64,000 nucleotides of DNA from DYJE01 sp041660385 (GTDB lineage Bacteria > Desulfobacterota > Desulfobacteria > Desulfobacterales > Desulfolunaceae). A program made the translations under genes and the position numbers. The notes below the pieces were generated by a model, which was not told the DNA's origin, did no database searches, and saw nothing but the letters and a program-made list of their open reading frames with translations. The stretch lies in the NCBI GenBank assembly GCA_041660385.1, contig JBAZWJ010000018.1, positions 26,726 to 90,725 of the forward strand, read 5' to 3'. Positions 17,706 to 26,606 of this stretch are shown one piece after another. Position 1 is the stretch's first letter. Every line of letters starts with the position of its first letter.

Positions 17706-17761
17706 GTTCCTATACGATTAACATGGATGTATTTTGTTGCCGGGTTAATAAGTAGACCATA

Positions 17762-17835
17762 GGCGGCGTTTAATGTTTGGCCGGACGTTTGCCACACGTT
17801 CATGTATGCCTTCATGCCCGGCCAAAACTATGCCT
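17762..17835. repeat. Second copy of the GGCCGGACGTT hairpin
   Basis: GTTTGGCCGGACGTTTG and TGCCCGGCCAAAACTATGCC form a long imperfect hairpin homologous to 1050-1121. It lies just past the 3' end of lptA and could act as its terminator, splitting the lpt operon. Confidence 0.65.
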
Positions 17836-17852
17836 GATTTGAATAAAACAAC

Positions 17853-18491
17853 CTATTTTTTCAAGCTGGGATCGTTGGTGAAGATGTTCATCTCCACACG
17901 TTTGGGTTTTTCGCCTGCTTTTTTTGCTACCGTATCTGTATTGACAAACACTTCCTCGGTTTTTCTGTTTACCCTGATGGTCTCGCCGGAAAGATAACTT
18001 TTCCCACTGAGAATTCTGGGGTTTCCACCTGAAAGAAAGATGGTGTCATCAATTTTTGTGTAAACCGCTTTGTCGGCCCAGGCAGTCTTATCTTCCATTT
18101 TTATTTTTACGTTGCCTGTGGCAATAATCTTTTCAATGGCTCCTTGATTATTAGGGTCTTTTGAACTTTTTTTCTTGTTCGGGTCCTGAATGTAAAAAAT
18201 CTTCAAACGGTCGCTGATCATCACGGAGCCTTCCTGAGTTGTTACCACGTTGCCCTGGAATTCGGCATAATTGGCATTTCTGTCAGAAATGAGCGCATCA
18301 GCACTCACGTGTATTTGATCTGGATCGTTTTTGGCTTTTGCGGATTTACTTTTTCCAGCACCTGCTTTGGCCTGGCTTTTTTTGGCGTCTGTGGAGGTGG
18401 ACGGTTTGGTGTCGGCCATTGTTTTTAAGGCAAAAGCCATTGTGATGAGAAAAACGATAAAGACGATTTGAATGCTTCTATTCTTTTTCAT
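17853..18491 (-). CDS. lptA: LPS transport periplasmic protein LptA
   Basis: The 212-residue protein has a signal peptide (MKKNRSIQIVFIVFLITMAF), a Lys/Ala/Ser-rich linker, then an OstA-like repeat region (HVSADALISDRNANYAEFQG, VVTTQEGSVMISDRLKIFY, ATGNVKIKMEDKTAWADKA) that forms the beta-jellyroll bridge carrying LPS across the periplasm. It follows lptC by 24 bp. The linker between signal and jellyroll is longer than in E. coli. Confidence 0.88.
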   Translation of the reverse strand: MKKNRSIQIVFIVFLITMAFALKTMADTKPSTSTDAKKSQAKAGAGKSKSAKAKNDPDQIHVSADALISDRNANYAEFQGNVVTTQEGSVMISDRLKIFYIQDPNKKKSSKDPNNQGAIEKIIATGNVKIKMEDKTAWADKAVYTKIDDTIFLSGGNPRILSGKSYLSGETIRVNRKTEEVFVNTDTVAKKAGEKPKRVEMNIFTNDPSLKK

Positions 18492-18515
18492 ATGAATGAT
18501 CCATTTTTTTTCATG

Positions 18516-19094
18516 TTAATTGGTTCCGGTGAATGTCCCTTCGACATGACCTTTCATCTTCGTAATGTTGGTGTTCAAATCCATATTCATGGAATCTGCT
18601 GTGATGGTGGAGCCCTCTTTGAAAAGTTTTACAGGTACTTTGGACCGGATAATCCGTTCTCCGTTCTTGAAATCCAGGGCTTCCGACTCCAGGGTGAATT
18701 CGTCATGAACAACCCGAACATCGCCAGAGGCCACGATGTCGTTTGTTTCCGTGTTGAGATGACCTTTCTTGGCTGTGAGCACGGCACCTGGCTTCCCTTT
18801 ATCAAAAAATAACACATTAATGTCTTTGAAAAGCGCTTCTTTGTTGTTCTGATAATAGTTGACCGAGACAGCCTTAAGATTCCATTCCTTTACGCCGTTT
18901 TTTGTCGCTGAATGTTCAACTTTGGCCATGGACACCGATGCCTGGTTTTTGATCACATTTAAAATTTCCTCTTTGTCCGATAGAAACCTGTATTTGACGA
19001 ACACAGCCACCACCGCAAAAATAATTATAAATATAAGGACGTAGAGGAAAAACTGCAATTTATCAGAGTTTCGTTTTTTGTACTGTGCGCTCAT
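18516..19094 (-). CDS. lptC: LPS export protein LptC
   Basis: The start at 19094 overlaps the kdsC stop (ATGA); an upstream in-frame ATG would run into kdsC. The 192-residue protein has one N-terminal membrane helix (about residues 13-35) and a periplasmic beta-jellyroll related to LptA (AVSVNYYQNNKEALFKDINV, AKKGHLNTETNDIVASGDV). It links the LptBFG extractor to LptA. Confidence 0.88.
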   Translation of the reverse strand: MSAQYKKRNSDKLQFFLYVLIFIIIFAVVAVFVKYRFLSDKEEILNVIKNQASVSMAKVEHSATKNGVKEWNLKAVSVNYYQNNKEALFKDINVLFFDKGKPGAVLTAKKGHLNTETNDIVASGDVRVVHDEFTLESEALDFKNGERIIRSKVPVKLFKEGSTITADSMNMDLNTNITKMKGHVEGTFTGTN

Positions 19095-19621
19095 ATAAAT
19101 CGTTCCATTATGGTGTCCCATAGGCCTTTTGTTTTTAATATCAGTTCACAGATTTCCCGGACAGCACCATGTCCGCCAGGAGACGAGGTGACGTACAGCG
19201 CTGTCTCTTTTACAAGAGGGGCCGCATCTGCCACGGCAATGGGGAATCCCACGGATTTCATGATACGGATATCCGGCAGATCATCACCCGCAAAAGCGAT
19301 GGCGTCCGGGGATAATCCATTTTCAAGGATGAATTGTTCAAGAACCTGTTTCTTGTCTGTCACACCATCAAATACAAGGGTGATGCCAAGGTTGTCGCAT
19401 CGTTTCTGAAGGGCCTGTGAGCGCCGTCCGGTAACTATCCCCACGGTGATTCCCGCATCCATCAGGAGCCGAAGTCCCAAACCATCCTTGGCGTTGAATG
19501 ACTTGATCTCATCACCACTGTCCGAGTATACGATGCTCCCGTCGGTGAGAACGCCGTCCACGTCCAGAAGAAGGGTTGAAACGGGCAAGATCCGTCGGAT
19601 GATATCCGGGTTCATTGTCAT
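19091..19621 (-). CDS. kdsC: 3-deoxy-D-manno-octulosonate 8-phosphate phosphatase KdsC
   Basis: The start at 19621 forms ATGA with the kdsA stop. The HAD-superfamily motif I is LLLDVDGVLTDG, motif II lies in GIVTGR, and motif III/IV residues lie in IAFAGDDLPD. The roughly 176-residue size fits the capless KdsC tetramer, which makes free Kdo for LPS. It is flanked by kdsA and lptC in a tightly overlapping operon. Confidence 0.93.
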   Translation of the reverse strand: MTMNPDIIRRILPVSTLLLDVDGVLTDGSIVYSDSGDEIKSFNAKDGLGLRLLMDAGITVGIVTGRRSQALQKRCDNLGITLVFDGVTDKKQVLEQFILENGLSPDAIAFAGDDLPDIRIMKSVGFPIAVADAAPLVKETALYVTSSPGGHGAVREICELILKTKGLWDTIMERFI

Positions 19622-20433
19622 GACATGTTCCTGATGGCCTGGAGCTGAGGGAGAAGCGCTTCGATCATGGGGAAATTCAGGGAATTCGGCCCATCGCAAA
19701 GCGCTTGATCCGGATTTTCGTGAACTTCAAGAAACACTCCGTCAGCACCTGCGGCCACAGCAGCACGTGCAAGAACAGGCGCGTATTCACGCTGACCACC
19801 GGAGCTTTCGCCCTGGCCGCCGGGCAGCTGAACACTGTGGGTGGCATCGAAAATCACAGGGCATCCTGTCTGCTGCATAATGGGGATTCCACGGAAATCC
19901 ACCACCAGGTTGTTGTAGCCGAAGGATGAACCTCTTTCAGTCAGGAATATGTCACGTGACCCCATAGATTTGGCTTTCTTGACGATATTTGCCATATCCC
20001 AGGGCGCAAGAAACTGACCTTTTTTGATATTCAGGGGCTTGAGTGATCGCGCCGCTTCAAGAATCAGATCGGTCTGACGGCACAGGAACGCAGGGATCTG
20101 GATGACATCGAGAACTTCCGCTGCTTCGGCTACTTCATAAGGAGAATGGACATCGGATAGTATTTTCAAGCCCAGTTCTTCTTTGATGCTTTTTAAAATG
20201 GCCAGCCCTTCCTTTTTTCCCGGTCCCCGATATGACGAGACAGAGGTCCTGTTGGCCTTGTCGTAGGACGCTTTGAAGATAAACGGGATGCCATGTCTGG
20301 CGGTTAAATCCTTAAGGAAAGAGGCAATGGCAAAGCTGATGGGATAGTCTTCAATGACACAGGGGCCAGAGATCAGAACAAGGGGCAGTCGCTCTCCGGC
20401 TTCAATTTGTCCAACCCGGGCAATACGGCTCAT
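19618..20433 (-). CDS. kdsA: 3-deoxy-8-phosphooctulonate synthase KdsA
   Basis: The start at 20433 (MSRIARVGQ) is preferred, with ACAGGAAA upstream. The 271-residue protein has LVLISGPCVIED, FKASYDKANRTS, LKILSDVH, IQIPAFLCRQTDL and VIFDATHSVQLPG, all conserved in KdsA, which condenses arabinose 5-phosphate with phosphoenolpyruvate. The cysteine in AFLCRQ is a general family residue, and metal dependence is not decided here. It heads the minus-strand Kdo/LPS operon. Confidence 0.96.
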   Translation of the reverse strand: MSRIARVGQIEAGERLPLVLISGPCVIEDYPISFAIASFLKDLTARHGIPFIFKASYDKANRTSVSSYRGPGKKEGLAILKSIKEELGLKILSDVHSPYEVAEAAEVLDVIQIPAFLCRQTDLILEAARSLKPLNIKKGQFLAPWDMANIVKKAKSMGSRDIFLTERGSSFGYNNLVVDFRGIPIMQQTGCPVIFDATHSVQLPGGQGESSGGQREYAPVLARAAVAAGADGVFLEVHENPDQALCDGPNSLNFPMIEALLPQLQAIRNMS

Positions 20434-20540
20434 ACGTTTTCCTGTTGTTTTTTTGGTAATTCTTATATAAGAAACGTCCAAAGATTAATTAAAGGTTAAA
20501 CAAAGATCAATTCATTCCAATCATTCCAAAAAGGAGCATT

Positions 20541-20671
20541 TGCGGTGGATCTGTCGAGTATGACCTGAGACCACCGTGAAAACGACGAGGAATGGAAACG
20601 TTTCTGGATTTACCGTGGGAACGTATAAAAGTCAAGATATCAAACATGGGGCTTGATACTCGGGTTTTTTA
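20541..20671 (+). ncRNA. Possible structured leader or small RNA (low confidence)
   Basis: In the 280-bp gap between divergent kdsA and the M23 peptidase gene, several complementary pairs fit one RNA. CGGTGG (20543) pairs with CCACCG (20571). CGAGTAT (20555) pairs with ATACTCG (20656), just before GGTTTTTT. ATATCAA pairs with TTGATA (20637-20658). The first two pairings compete, as in attenuators or riboswitches. It matches no class I can name. Confidence 0.3.
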
Positions 20672-20713
20672 CCACAATAGCATTACTTAATAGAGTCAGG
20701 TGGTTTTCTTCCG

Positions 20714-22090
20714 TTGAACAACACATCGAAAAATACAGCAACATTTACGGTTGGTTTGGTCGTCGCTACGTTGGCCATTGCGGCGCTTTATTTTATAGCG
20801 ACGCGTTTTGAAATGGGGGACCCTAAGGTTGATGTGGGGATTCCGTATAAGGCTCTGGGGGTTGAAGGCCGGATTTCAGGCAAGGTCAGCGATGCAAAAA
20901 GCGGTTTGAGGGAAATCTGGATCGCTTTGTCGGTGAATGGTAAAGACAACGTGATTTATGAAAAACAATACTCTGTTCCGTTTTTTTCAACGAAGAACAG
21001 AACATTCTCGGCTGTTGTGGATGCGACCGTTGATTTGAAAAAAATGGGTTTAGTGGACGGCCCTGCGCGTCTTCGGATCAGAGTGAGCGATGGGTCGTTG
21101 TGGGGATGGTTTTCGGGGAACGTCACGTATATCGAAAAAGAAATCATGCTGGATACCCGTTACCCTGAAATCGATCTGATCAGCCGGAACCATAATCTTG
21201 TTCCGGGCGGAGCAGGGCTTGCCATATATAAAGTTTCGGAGCAGGGCGCTAAAACCGGAGTTCGTGTGGGGGATAATTTCTTTCCCGGGCATGGGGGGTA
21301 TTTCAAAGACCCGGACATCATGATGGCTTTTTTTGCTCGGACGGAGCTGCAGGGACCGGGAACCCGGCTTTATATCGAAGCGACGGACAGCGCTGGAAAC
21401 AAAACGCTGGCAGGTTTTACCCATTACATTGCAAACAAGAAATACAAGAACGATATTATTCCGATTACCGATGATTATCTGGATGCCAACATGCCCACCG
21501 TCAGAATCGACGGGCTTGAAGGTTTTCATGGCAACAACCTTGAAAAATTTCTCAAGATCAACAGTGAACTTAGGGTAAAAAATGAGCAGAGGATTCTGGG
21601 GCCGGGACCTTTTACTGAGGAAACCTTGTACTGGAGCGATGCTTTTCTGAGATTGCCTGCATCAGCTACGAAGGCAGCCTTTGCCGATCACCGGACCTAT
21701 GTTTATAATGATAAGACAGTTGATGACCAGTATCATCTGGGTTATGATCTGGCTTCTGTCAAACAGTCGGATGTCCCTGCGGCCAACAGTGGAAAGGTTG
21801 TTCTTATTGACACCATAGGCATTTATGGAAAGACCGTGGTCATTGATCACGGGTTCGGATTGTTTTCAAGTTACTCCCATTTGAGCCGGGCCAATGTGGA
21901 AGTGGGTAAGGTTGTTGCTAAGGGTGATGTGGTCGGAACCACGGGGATCACCGGGCTTGCGGCAGGCGATCATCTCCACTTTGGCATGTACGTTCATAAT
22001 GTTTTCGTTGATCCGCTACAGTGGTGGGATGCGTCCTGGATTAAAAACAACATTACTTCGAAGATCAGGGAAGTTCAACCGGACCTGTAA
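20714..22090 (+). CDS. Membrane-anchored M23 (LytM-type) peptidoglycan peptidase
   Basis: The start is TTG at 20714, with AGGTGG upstream. The 458-residue protein has one N-terminal helix (about residues 10-30), a long periplasmic region with Ig-like beta structure (residues 35-300), and a C-terminal M23 domain. Zinc ligands are visible as HLGYD and GDHLHFG, with SSYSHLS between, so it should be catalytically active. Family members cut peptidoglycan peptide bridges or activate amidases during growth and division. It stands alone upstream of the homocysteine gene, with no divisome genes nearby. Confidence 0.85.
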   Translation: MNNTSKNTATFTVGLVVATLAIAALYFIATRFEMGDPKVDVGIPYKALGVEGRISGKVSDAKSGLREIWIALSVNGKDNVIYEKQYSVPFFSTKNRTFSAVVDATVDLKKMGLVDGPARLRIRVSDGSLWGWFSGNVTYIEKEIMLDTRYPEIDLISRNHNLVPGGAGLAIYKVSEQGAKTGVRVGDNFFPGHGGYFKDPDIMMAFFARTELQGPGTRLYIEATDSAGNKTLAGFTHYIANKKYKNDIIPITDDYLDANMPTVRIDGLEGFHGNNLEKFLKINSELRVKNEQRILGPGPFTEETLYWSDAFLRLPASATKAAFADHRTYVYNDKTVDDQYHLGYDLASVKQSDVPAANSGKVVLIDTIGIYGKTVVIDHGFGLFSSYSHLSRANVEVGKVVAKGDVVGTTGITGLAAGDHLHFGMYVHNVFVDPLQWWDASWIKNNITSKIREVQPDL

Positions 22091-22128
22091 CAGGATTTTT
22101 CCAGGATCAACTGGCGGGTTCATAAAAC

Positions 22129-23319
22129 GTGGTCATAAGACGGGGTCTTATTTTGGCAAAACATAAAATCAATAAAACCTACAAAGAGATTAATCAGAAA
22201 ATTAAGAAGGGTGACGTGGTTGTTGTCACCGCCGAAGAGATTATTGATATCGTAAGGGAAGAGGGGCCGGTTGAAGCGGCTCGCCGTGTGGATGTGGTGA
22301 CAACGGGAACCTTTGCCCCCATGTGCTCGTCCGGTGTTTTTTTTAACATCGGGCAATCCAAACCTCTTATCAGAACTACCAAAACCTATTTCAACAACGT
22401 GGAAGCCTATTCGGGTGTTGCGGCCATCGACTGCTACATCGGTGCCACAGCGGTGTGCGAGGACGACCCGCTCAACAAAGTCTATCCGGGTGAATTCAAC
22501 TACGGAGGCGGCCATGTGATTGAAGATTTCGTGGCAGGCCGCACGGTTCACATCTATGCCACGAGCTATGGAACGGACTGCTACCCCAATCGGGAAATTG
22601 AAAAAGACATGACTCTGGCCGATATCCCCATGGCCACCATGTGCAATCCCCGCAATGCTTACCAGAACTACAACGCAGGTATCAATCTTTCAAACAAAAC
22701 CGTCTACACCTATATGGGTACGCTGAAACCCCAGGGTGGTAATATCAACTACTGCAACGCCGGACAGTTGAGCCCTCTTTTGAACGACCCCTATTACAAG
22801 ACCATCGGTGTTGGTACCAGGATATTCATCGGAGGGGCCCAAGGGTACGTCGCAGGACACGGAACCCAGCATAACCCGAAAAACATCCGGACGGAAAAAG
22901 GCATTCCGGTCAGGCCCTCCGGGACCATCTGGACCATGGGTAATCTGAAGAACATGTCCACAGAATGGTTGAAGGGTGTGAGTATACGGGGTTATGGCTG
23001 TTCCCTTTCGCTGGGTATAGGCATACCCATACCCATTTTAAATGAGGAGATGGCGGCTTATACAGCCATTTCCGATGAAGAAATCTTTACCCAGGTCCTG
23101 GATTTCGGCCAGAATTACCCCAACGGGAATTTCGACAGTCTTGCCCAGGTGAGCTATGCCGAGCTGAAAAGCGGGTCGGTCAGAATCAATGGAGCCGATA
23201 TACAGACCGTTCCATTGTCGAGTATGGTTAAAGCTCGTCAGATTGCAGAACTCCTGAAACAATGGATCCAGGCAGGTGAGTTTTTTCTGGGTGAACCTCA
23301 GGAAACCATGCCCATTTAG
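22129..23319 (+). CDS. DUF39/HcyBio homocysteine biosynthesis protein
   Basis: The 396-residue protein has the DUF39 features KINKTYKEINQKIKKGDVVV, a conserved cysteine region (GTFAPMCSSGVFFN), YNAGINLS and IFIGGAQGYVAGHGTQH. In methanogens and sulfate reducers this family makes homocysteine directly from aspartate semialdehyde and sulfide, with a ferredoxin-like partner. Here the protein stands without the CBS or NIL-ferredoxin domains found in some archaeal versions, and no partner is adjacent. The start is GTG at 22129 or TTG at 22153. It suits an anaerobe with plentiful sulfide. Confidence 0.88.
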   Translation: MVIRRGLILAKHKINKTYKEINQKIKKGDVVVVTAEEIIDIVREEGPVEAARRVDVVTTGTFAPMCSSGVFFNIGQSKPLIRTTKTYFNNVEAYSGVAAIDCYIGATAVCEDDPLNKVYPGEFNYGGGHVIEDFVAGRTVHIYATSYGTDCYPNREIEKDMTLADIPMATMCNPRNAYQNYNAGINLSNKTVYTYMGTLKPQGGNINYCNAGQLSPLLNDPYYKTIGVGTRIFIGGAQGYVAGHGTQHNPKNIRTEKGIPVRPSGTIWTMGNLKNMSTEWLKGVSIRGYGCSLSLGIGIPIPILNEEMAAYTAISDEEIFTQVLDFGQNYPNGNFDSLAQVSYAELKSGSVRINGADIQTVPLSSMVKARQIAELLKQWIQAGEFFLGEPQETMPI

Positions 23320-23358
23320 TTGCAACGAAATTAAACGGTTGAAAGGTCAGGGAAGAGT

Positions 23359-24084
23359 TTGAGCATAGAACCCACAGACGAAAGCAGCGTTCGGACCGAA
23401 GTGAAGAAGAAAAGCTCCTTACGGGAAAATCTGGAGGCGCTGGCTGTTGCATTTATCCTCGCCATTTTCATACGCACCTTTGTTGTTCAGGCATTTAAAA
23501 TTCCCTCAGGCTCCATGCTGGACACCCTTCAGATTGGAGATCACATTCTGGTGAACAAGTTCATCTATGGCGTCAAAGTCCCTTTTTTGAGGTCAACGAT
23601 GATTCCTGTGAAGAACCCTGAAAAAGGGGATATCGTTGTATTTATCTACCCCATTGATCAGCGTGACTTTATTAAGAGAGTCATTGGCGTAGGTGGGGAC
23701 ACTGTCGAGATAAAAAACAAGAAAGTCTATATCAACGGCAAGTGGACAGGCGAGAAACCCTATGAGCGGTTTGAATCGAATGAGGTCATAGCCCCCATGA
23801 TTCCCAGAGAGAACTTTGAAACGCTCTGGCTTGATCAGCTGAAACGATATGGCCAGATCCAGGGAATGGACTCGCGGTTCGTTAAAGATAATTTTGGTCC
23901 TGTTACCGTGCCTGAAGGTAAAATCTTCGTCATGGGTGATAACAGAGACAACAGCCATGACGGTCGGTTCTGGGGTTTTGTTCCTCTGGCAGATGTGAAG
24001 GGAAAAGCCTTTATTATTTACTGGTCATGGGACAGTGAGAATTTCGGGGTTCGGTGGGACAGATTGGGAGACTTGTTGGAGTAA
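23359..24084 (+). CDS. lepB: Signal peptidase I
   Basis: The 241-residue protein starts at a TTG with GGAAGAG upstream. After an N-terminal membrane helix (about residues 22-42) it has the nucleophile serine in PSGSMLDTL, the general-base lysine in KRVIGVGGD, and GDNRDNSHDGRFWG near the end. It removes signal peptides from exported proteins at the outer face of the inner membrane. Fragments of dispersed repeat (AACGAACGTCCAACGTCCAA) separate it from pyrB. Confidence 0.95.
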   Translation: MSIEPTDESSVRTEVKKKSSLRENLEALAVAFILAIFIRTFVVQAFKIPSGSMLDTLQIGDHILVNKFIYGVKVPFLRSTMIPVKNPEKGDIVVFIYPIDQRDFIKRVIGVGGDTVEIKNKKVYINGKWTGEKPYERFESNEVIAPMIPRENFETLWLDQLKRYGQIQGMDSRFVKDNFGPVTVPEGKIFVMGDNRDNSHDGRFWGFVPLADVKGKAFIIYWSWDSENFGVRWDRLGDLLE

Positions 24085-24125
24085 GACCAAATAATTAAAA
24101 ACGAACGTCCAACGTCCAATAGCGG

Positions 24126-25073
24126 ATGGGGAACATGCAGCTTAAAAAGAAAGATATTCTGGACATCGAGAGTCTTACCGTTGAGGAAATCAATCTGATT
24201 CTGGATACGGCCGAAGGAATGAAGGAAATTTCCGAACGGCCTATTAAGAAAGTCCCTACGTTGAGGGGCAAAACCATTGTGCTGTTCTTTCACGAACCCA
24301 GCACAAGGACCAAGGTGTCTTTTGACATTGCGGCCAAGCGGCTTAGTGCCGATGCAATTTCCATTTCAGCCAGTTCAAGCAGCATGGTCAAAGGGGAAAC
24401 CCTGATCGACACGGCAAAGAACCTCGAAGCCATGAATCCCGATATTATCGTGATGCGCCATTCCGAAGGCGGTGCGGCCCAGTTGATGGCAAAAAACGTC
24501 AGGGCTTCCGTGATCAACGGCGGGGACGGACGTCATGCCCACCCCACCCAGGCTCTTCTGGATCTGATGAGTGCCAGACAGAAATTAGGGAGCCTTGCAG
24601 GGAAAAAAATCGCCATTGTGGGTGACATTGCACACAGCCGTGTGGCCCGCTCCAATGCGGTGGCTTTTGCGAAAATGGGAGCCAAAGTCGTTCTGTCAGG
24701 TCCTCCCACCATGATTCCCAAGGGTATTGAAACGTACGGCGCGGATGTGACCTGGGACATGGACGAAGCGGTGACGGATGCGGATATCATCATGATGCTC
24801 AGAATCCAGAAGGAAAGACAGGAAAACTTCATGTTTTCAACTGTTCGAGAATATTCGAGGTATTACGGACTCTCGGAAAAACGGGTGAAACGGGCGAAGA
24901 AAGATGTTGTCATCATGCATCCCGGTCCTATGAACAGAGGCGTGGAAATTTCTGAAGAGGTGGCTGACGGGCCGTACTCGATTATTCTTGAGCAGGTGAC
25001 CAACGGCGTTGCTGTTCGAATGGCGTTATTTTATCTTCTTGCAGGAGGATCACGGGATGGCGATACGGATTAG
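24126..25073 (+). CDS. pyrB: Aspartate carbamoyltransferase catalytic subunit
   Basis: The 315-residue protein has the carbamoyl-phosphate motif FHEPSTRTKVSF, the aspartate-loop region and VINGGDGRHAHPTQALLD, which define PyrB and exclude ornithine carbamoyltransferase. It catalyses the committed step of pyrimidine synthesis. An alternative start lies at 24135. It overlaps pyrC by 17 bp, so the two enzymes of consecutive steps are translationally linked. No pyrI is present. Confidence 0.96.
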   Translation: MGNMQLKKKDILDIESLTVEEINLILDTAEGMKEISERPIKKVPTLRGKTIVLFFHEPSTRTKVSFDIAAKRLSADAISISASSSSMVKGETLIDTAKNLEAMNPDIIVMRHSEGGAAQLMAKNVRASVINGGDGRHAHPTQALLDLMSARQKLGSLAGKKIAIVGDIAHSRVARSNAVAFAKMGAKVVLSGPPTMIPKGIETYGADVTWDMDEAVTDADIIMMLRIQKERQENFMFSTVREYSRYYGLSEKRVKRAKKDVVIMHPGPMNRGVEISEEVADGPYSIILEQVTNGVAVRMALFYLLAGGSRDGDTD

Positions 25074-26337
25074 CGGTGGAAACGTTCTCGATCCGGGGCG
25101 GCTTTCCGGACAGTACGATCTGATTATAGATAACGGTGTGATCCTCAAGATTCTTGAAGGCGGCGCTCCTTTTGACAGTGTGACCATCGAACGGACGATT
25201 GATGCCAAAGGGAAGCTTGTTACCCCGGGACTCATTGATATGCATGTGCATTTACGGGAACCGGGTTTCGAGTATAAAGAAACCATTGAAACAGGTTGCA
25301 GGGCGGCTGCGCGCGGCGGCTTCACCGCTGTCTGCTGCATGCCCAACACAAAACCCGTGAACGATAACAGACAGGTTACGGAATATATCATTCAAAAAGC
25401 CCGTGAAGCCGGTTATGCAAAAGTATATCCTGCTGCTGCCATCAGTACGATGTCCAAAGGTCAGGCACTGTGTGAATACGGCGAATTAAAAGAAGCAGGT
25501 GCCGTGGCATTGACCGATGACGGGCTGCCCGTCACCAACGGTCAGCTGATGCGACGGGCTCTTGAATACGCAAAAGGATTTGGGCTGCCCATCATCAGTC
25601 ATTGTGAGGATATGGATCTGGCTGCGGGCGGCTGCATGAACGAGGGCGCTGTGGCCACACGACTTGGCCTTGCAGGCATTCCAAATATATCCGAAAGCAT
25701 CATGGTGATGCGCGATATCGGTCTTGCCGAACTCACCGGTGGACGTGTTCATATCGCCCACGTAAGCACTCGGGAATCGGTTGAGGCCATCAGAGCTGCC
25801 AAGCTGCGTGGTGTGAACGTCACGGCTGAAACAGCACCCCATTATTTCACACTCACCGATGAGTCAGTGATGGGTTACGACACAAGCGCCAAAATGAATC
25901 CACCTTTACGATCAGAGGATGACAGACAGGCCATAAGGGAAGGGCTTGCCGATGGAACTCTTGATGTTATTGCTACGGATCACGCCCCCCATTCTCCGCT
26001 TGAGAAAAATGTGGAGTTCAGTCAGGCTGCCAATGGCATCGTCGGTCTGGAAACGTCCTTATCTTTGTCATTAAAACTGGTGGAAGAAAAGGTTCTGAGC
26101 CTTGAATCCCTGATTCGTAAAATGAGCACCAATCCGGCAGCCATTTTGGGAATTCCCTGTGGCATTATGGAAGGCGCCGTTGCCGATATCACCATAATTG
26201 ACCTTGAGTCTGAATACATCTTTGATGTGAAGGATTTATACTCCAAAAGCAAAAATACGCCTTTTGGCGGCTGGAAGCTGAAAGGGCGTGCTGTTGCAAC
26301 CCTGGTGGATGGCAAATTGGTCTATGAAACAAAGTAA
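25057..26337 (+). CDS. pyrC: Dihydroorotase
   Basis: The ATG at 25057 is chosen because GCAGGAGGA lies just upstream, inside the end of pyrB. The 426-residue protein has the metal-binding DMHVHLREPGFEYKE, the ISHCEDMDL and IAHVSTRES histidines, and the catalytic ATDHAPHS, all intact. It is the class I (long) bacterial dihydroorotase closing the ring of carbamoyl aspartate. Confidence 0.95.
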   Translation: MAIRISGGNVLDPGRLSGQYDLIIDNGVILKILEGGAPFDSVTIERTIDAKGKLVTPGLIDMHVHLREPGFEYKETIETGCRAAARGGFTAVCCMPNTKPVNDNRQVTEYIIQKAREAGYAKVYPAAAISTMSKGQALCEYGELKEAGAVALTDDGLPVTNGQLMRRALEYAKGFGLPIISHCEDMDLAAGGCMNEGAVATRLGLAGIPNISESIMVMRDIGLAELTGGRVHIAHVSTRESVEAIRAAKLRGVNVTAETAPHYFTLTDESVMGYDTSAKMNPPLRSEDDRQAIREGLADGTLDVIATDHAPHSPLEKNVEFSQAANGIVGLETSLSLSLKLVEEKVLSLESLIRKMSTNPAAILGIPCGIMEGAVADITIIDLESEYIFDVKDLYSKSKNTPFGGWKLKGRAVATLVDGKLVYETK

Positions 26338-26411
26338 AATCCTGGGGTGGAAAAAGTGAGGGACCATCAAAAAATACGGTTCTCGCTATGGGGCTTCAGA
26401 TGTGTAGTTTT

Positions 26412-26536
26412 TCGTAGGTCGGGTAGAGGAACGAAACCCGACAAATGATCCGATCCTTAAAATAATCGGACGTTTATTTTATTGAAGGTGCCGTAAGTAA
26501 ATCTGTAGGATGGGTGGAGCACAGCGCAACCCATCA
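26412..26536. repeat. Dispersed repeats B and C (copy 2)
   Basis: The B part is in reverse orientation (CGTAGGTCGGGTAGAGGAAC, then GAAACCCGACAAATGATCCG). The C hairpin GTAGGATGGGTGGAGC with GCAACCCATC follows about 60 bp later. Together with the copy at 17569 this shows that B and C travel as a pair. They occupy the 270-bp gap between pyrC and the response regulator. Confidence 0.7.
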
Positions 26537-26606
26537 CGAATATCCATAGACGACCGACAATAAAATTCACCCGATCAAAACCAACACCAAAACGGAAACC
26601 AGTTTT

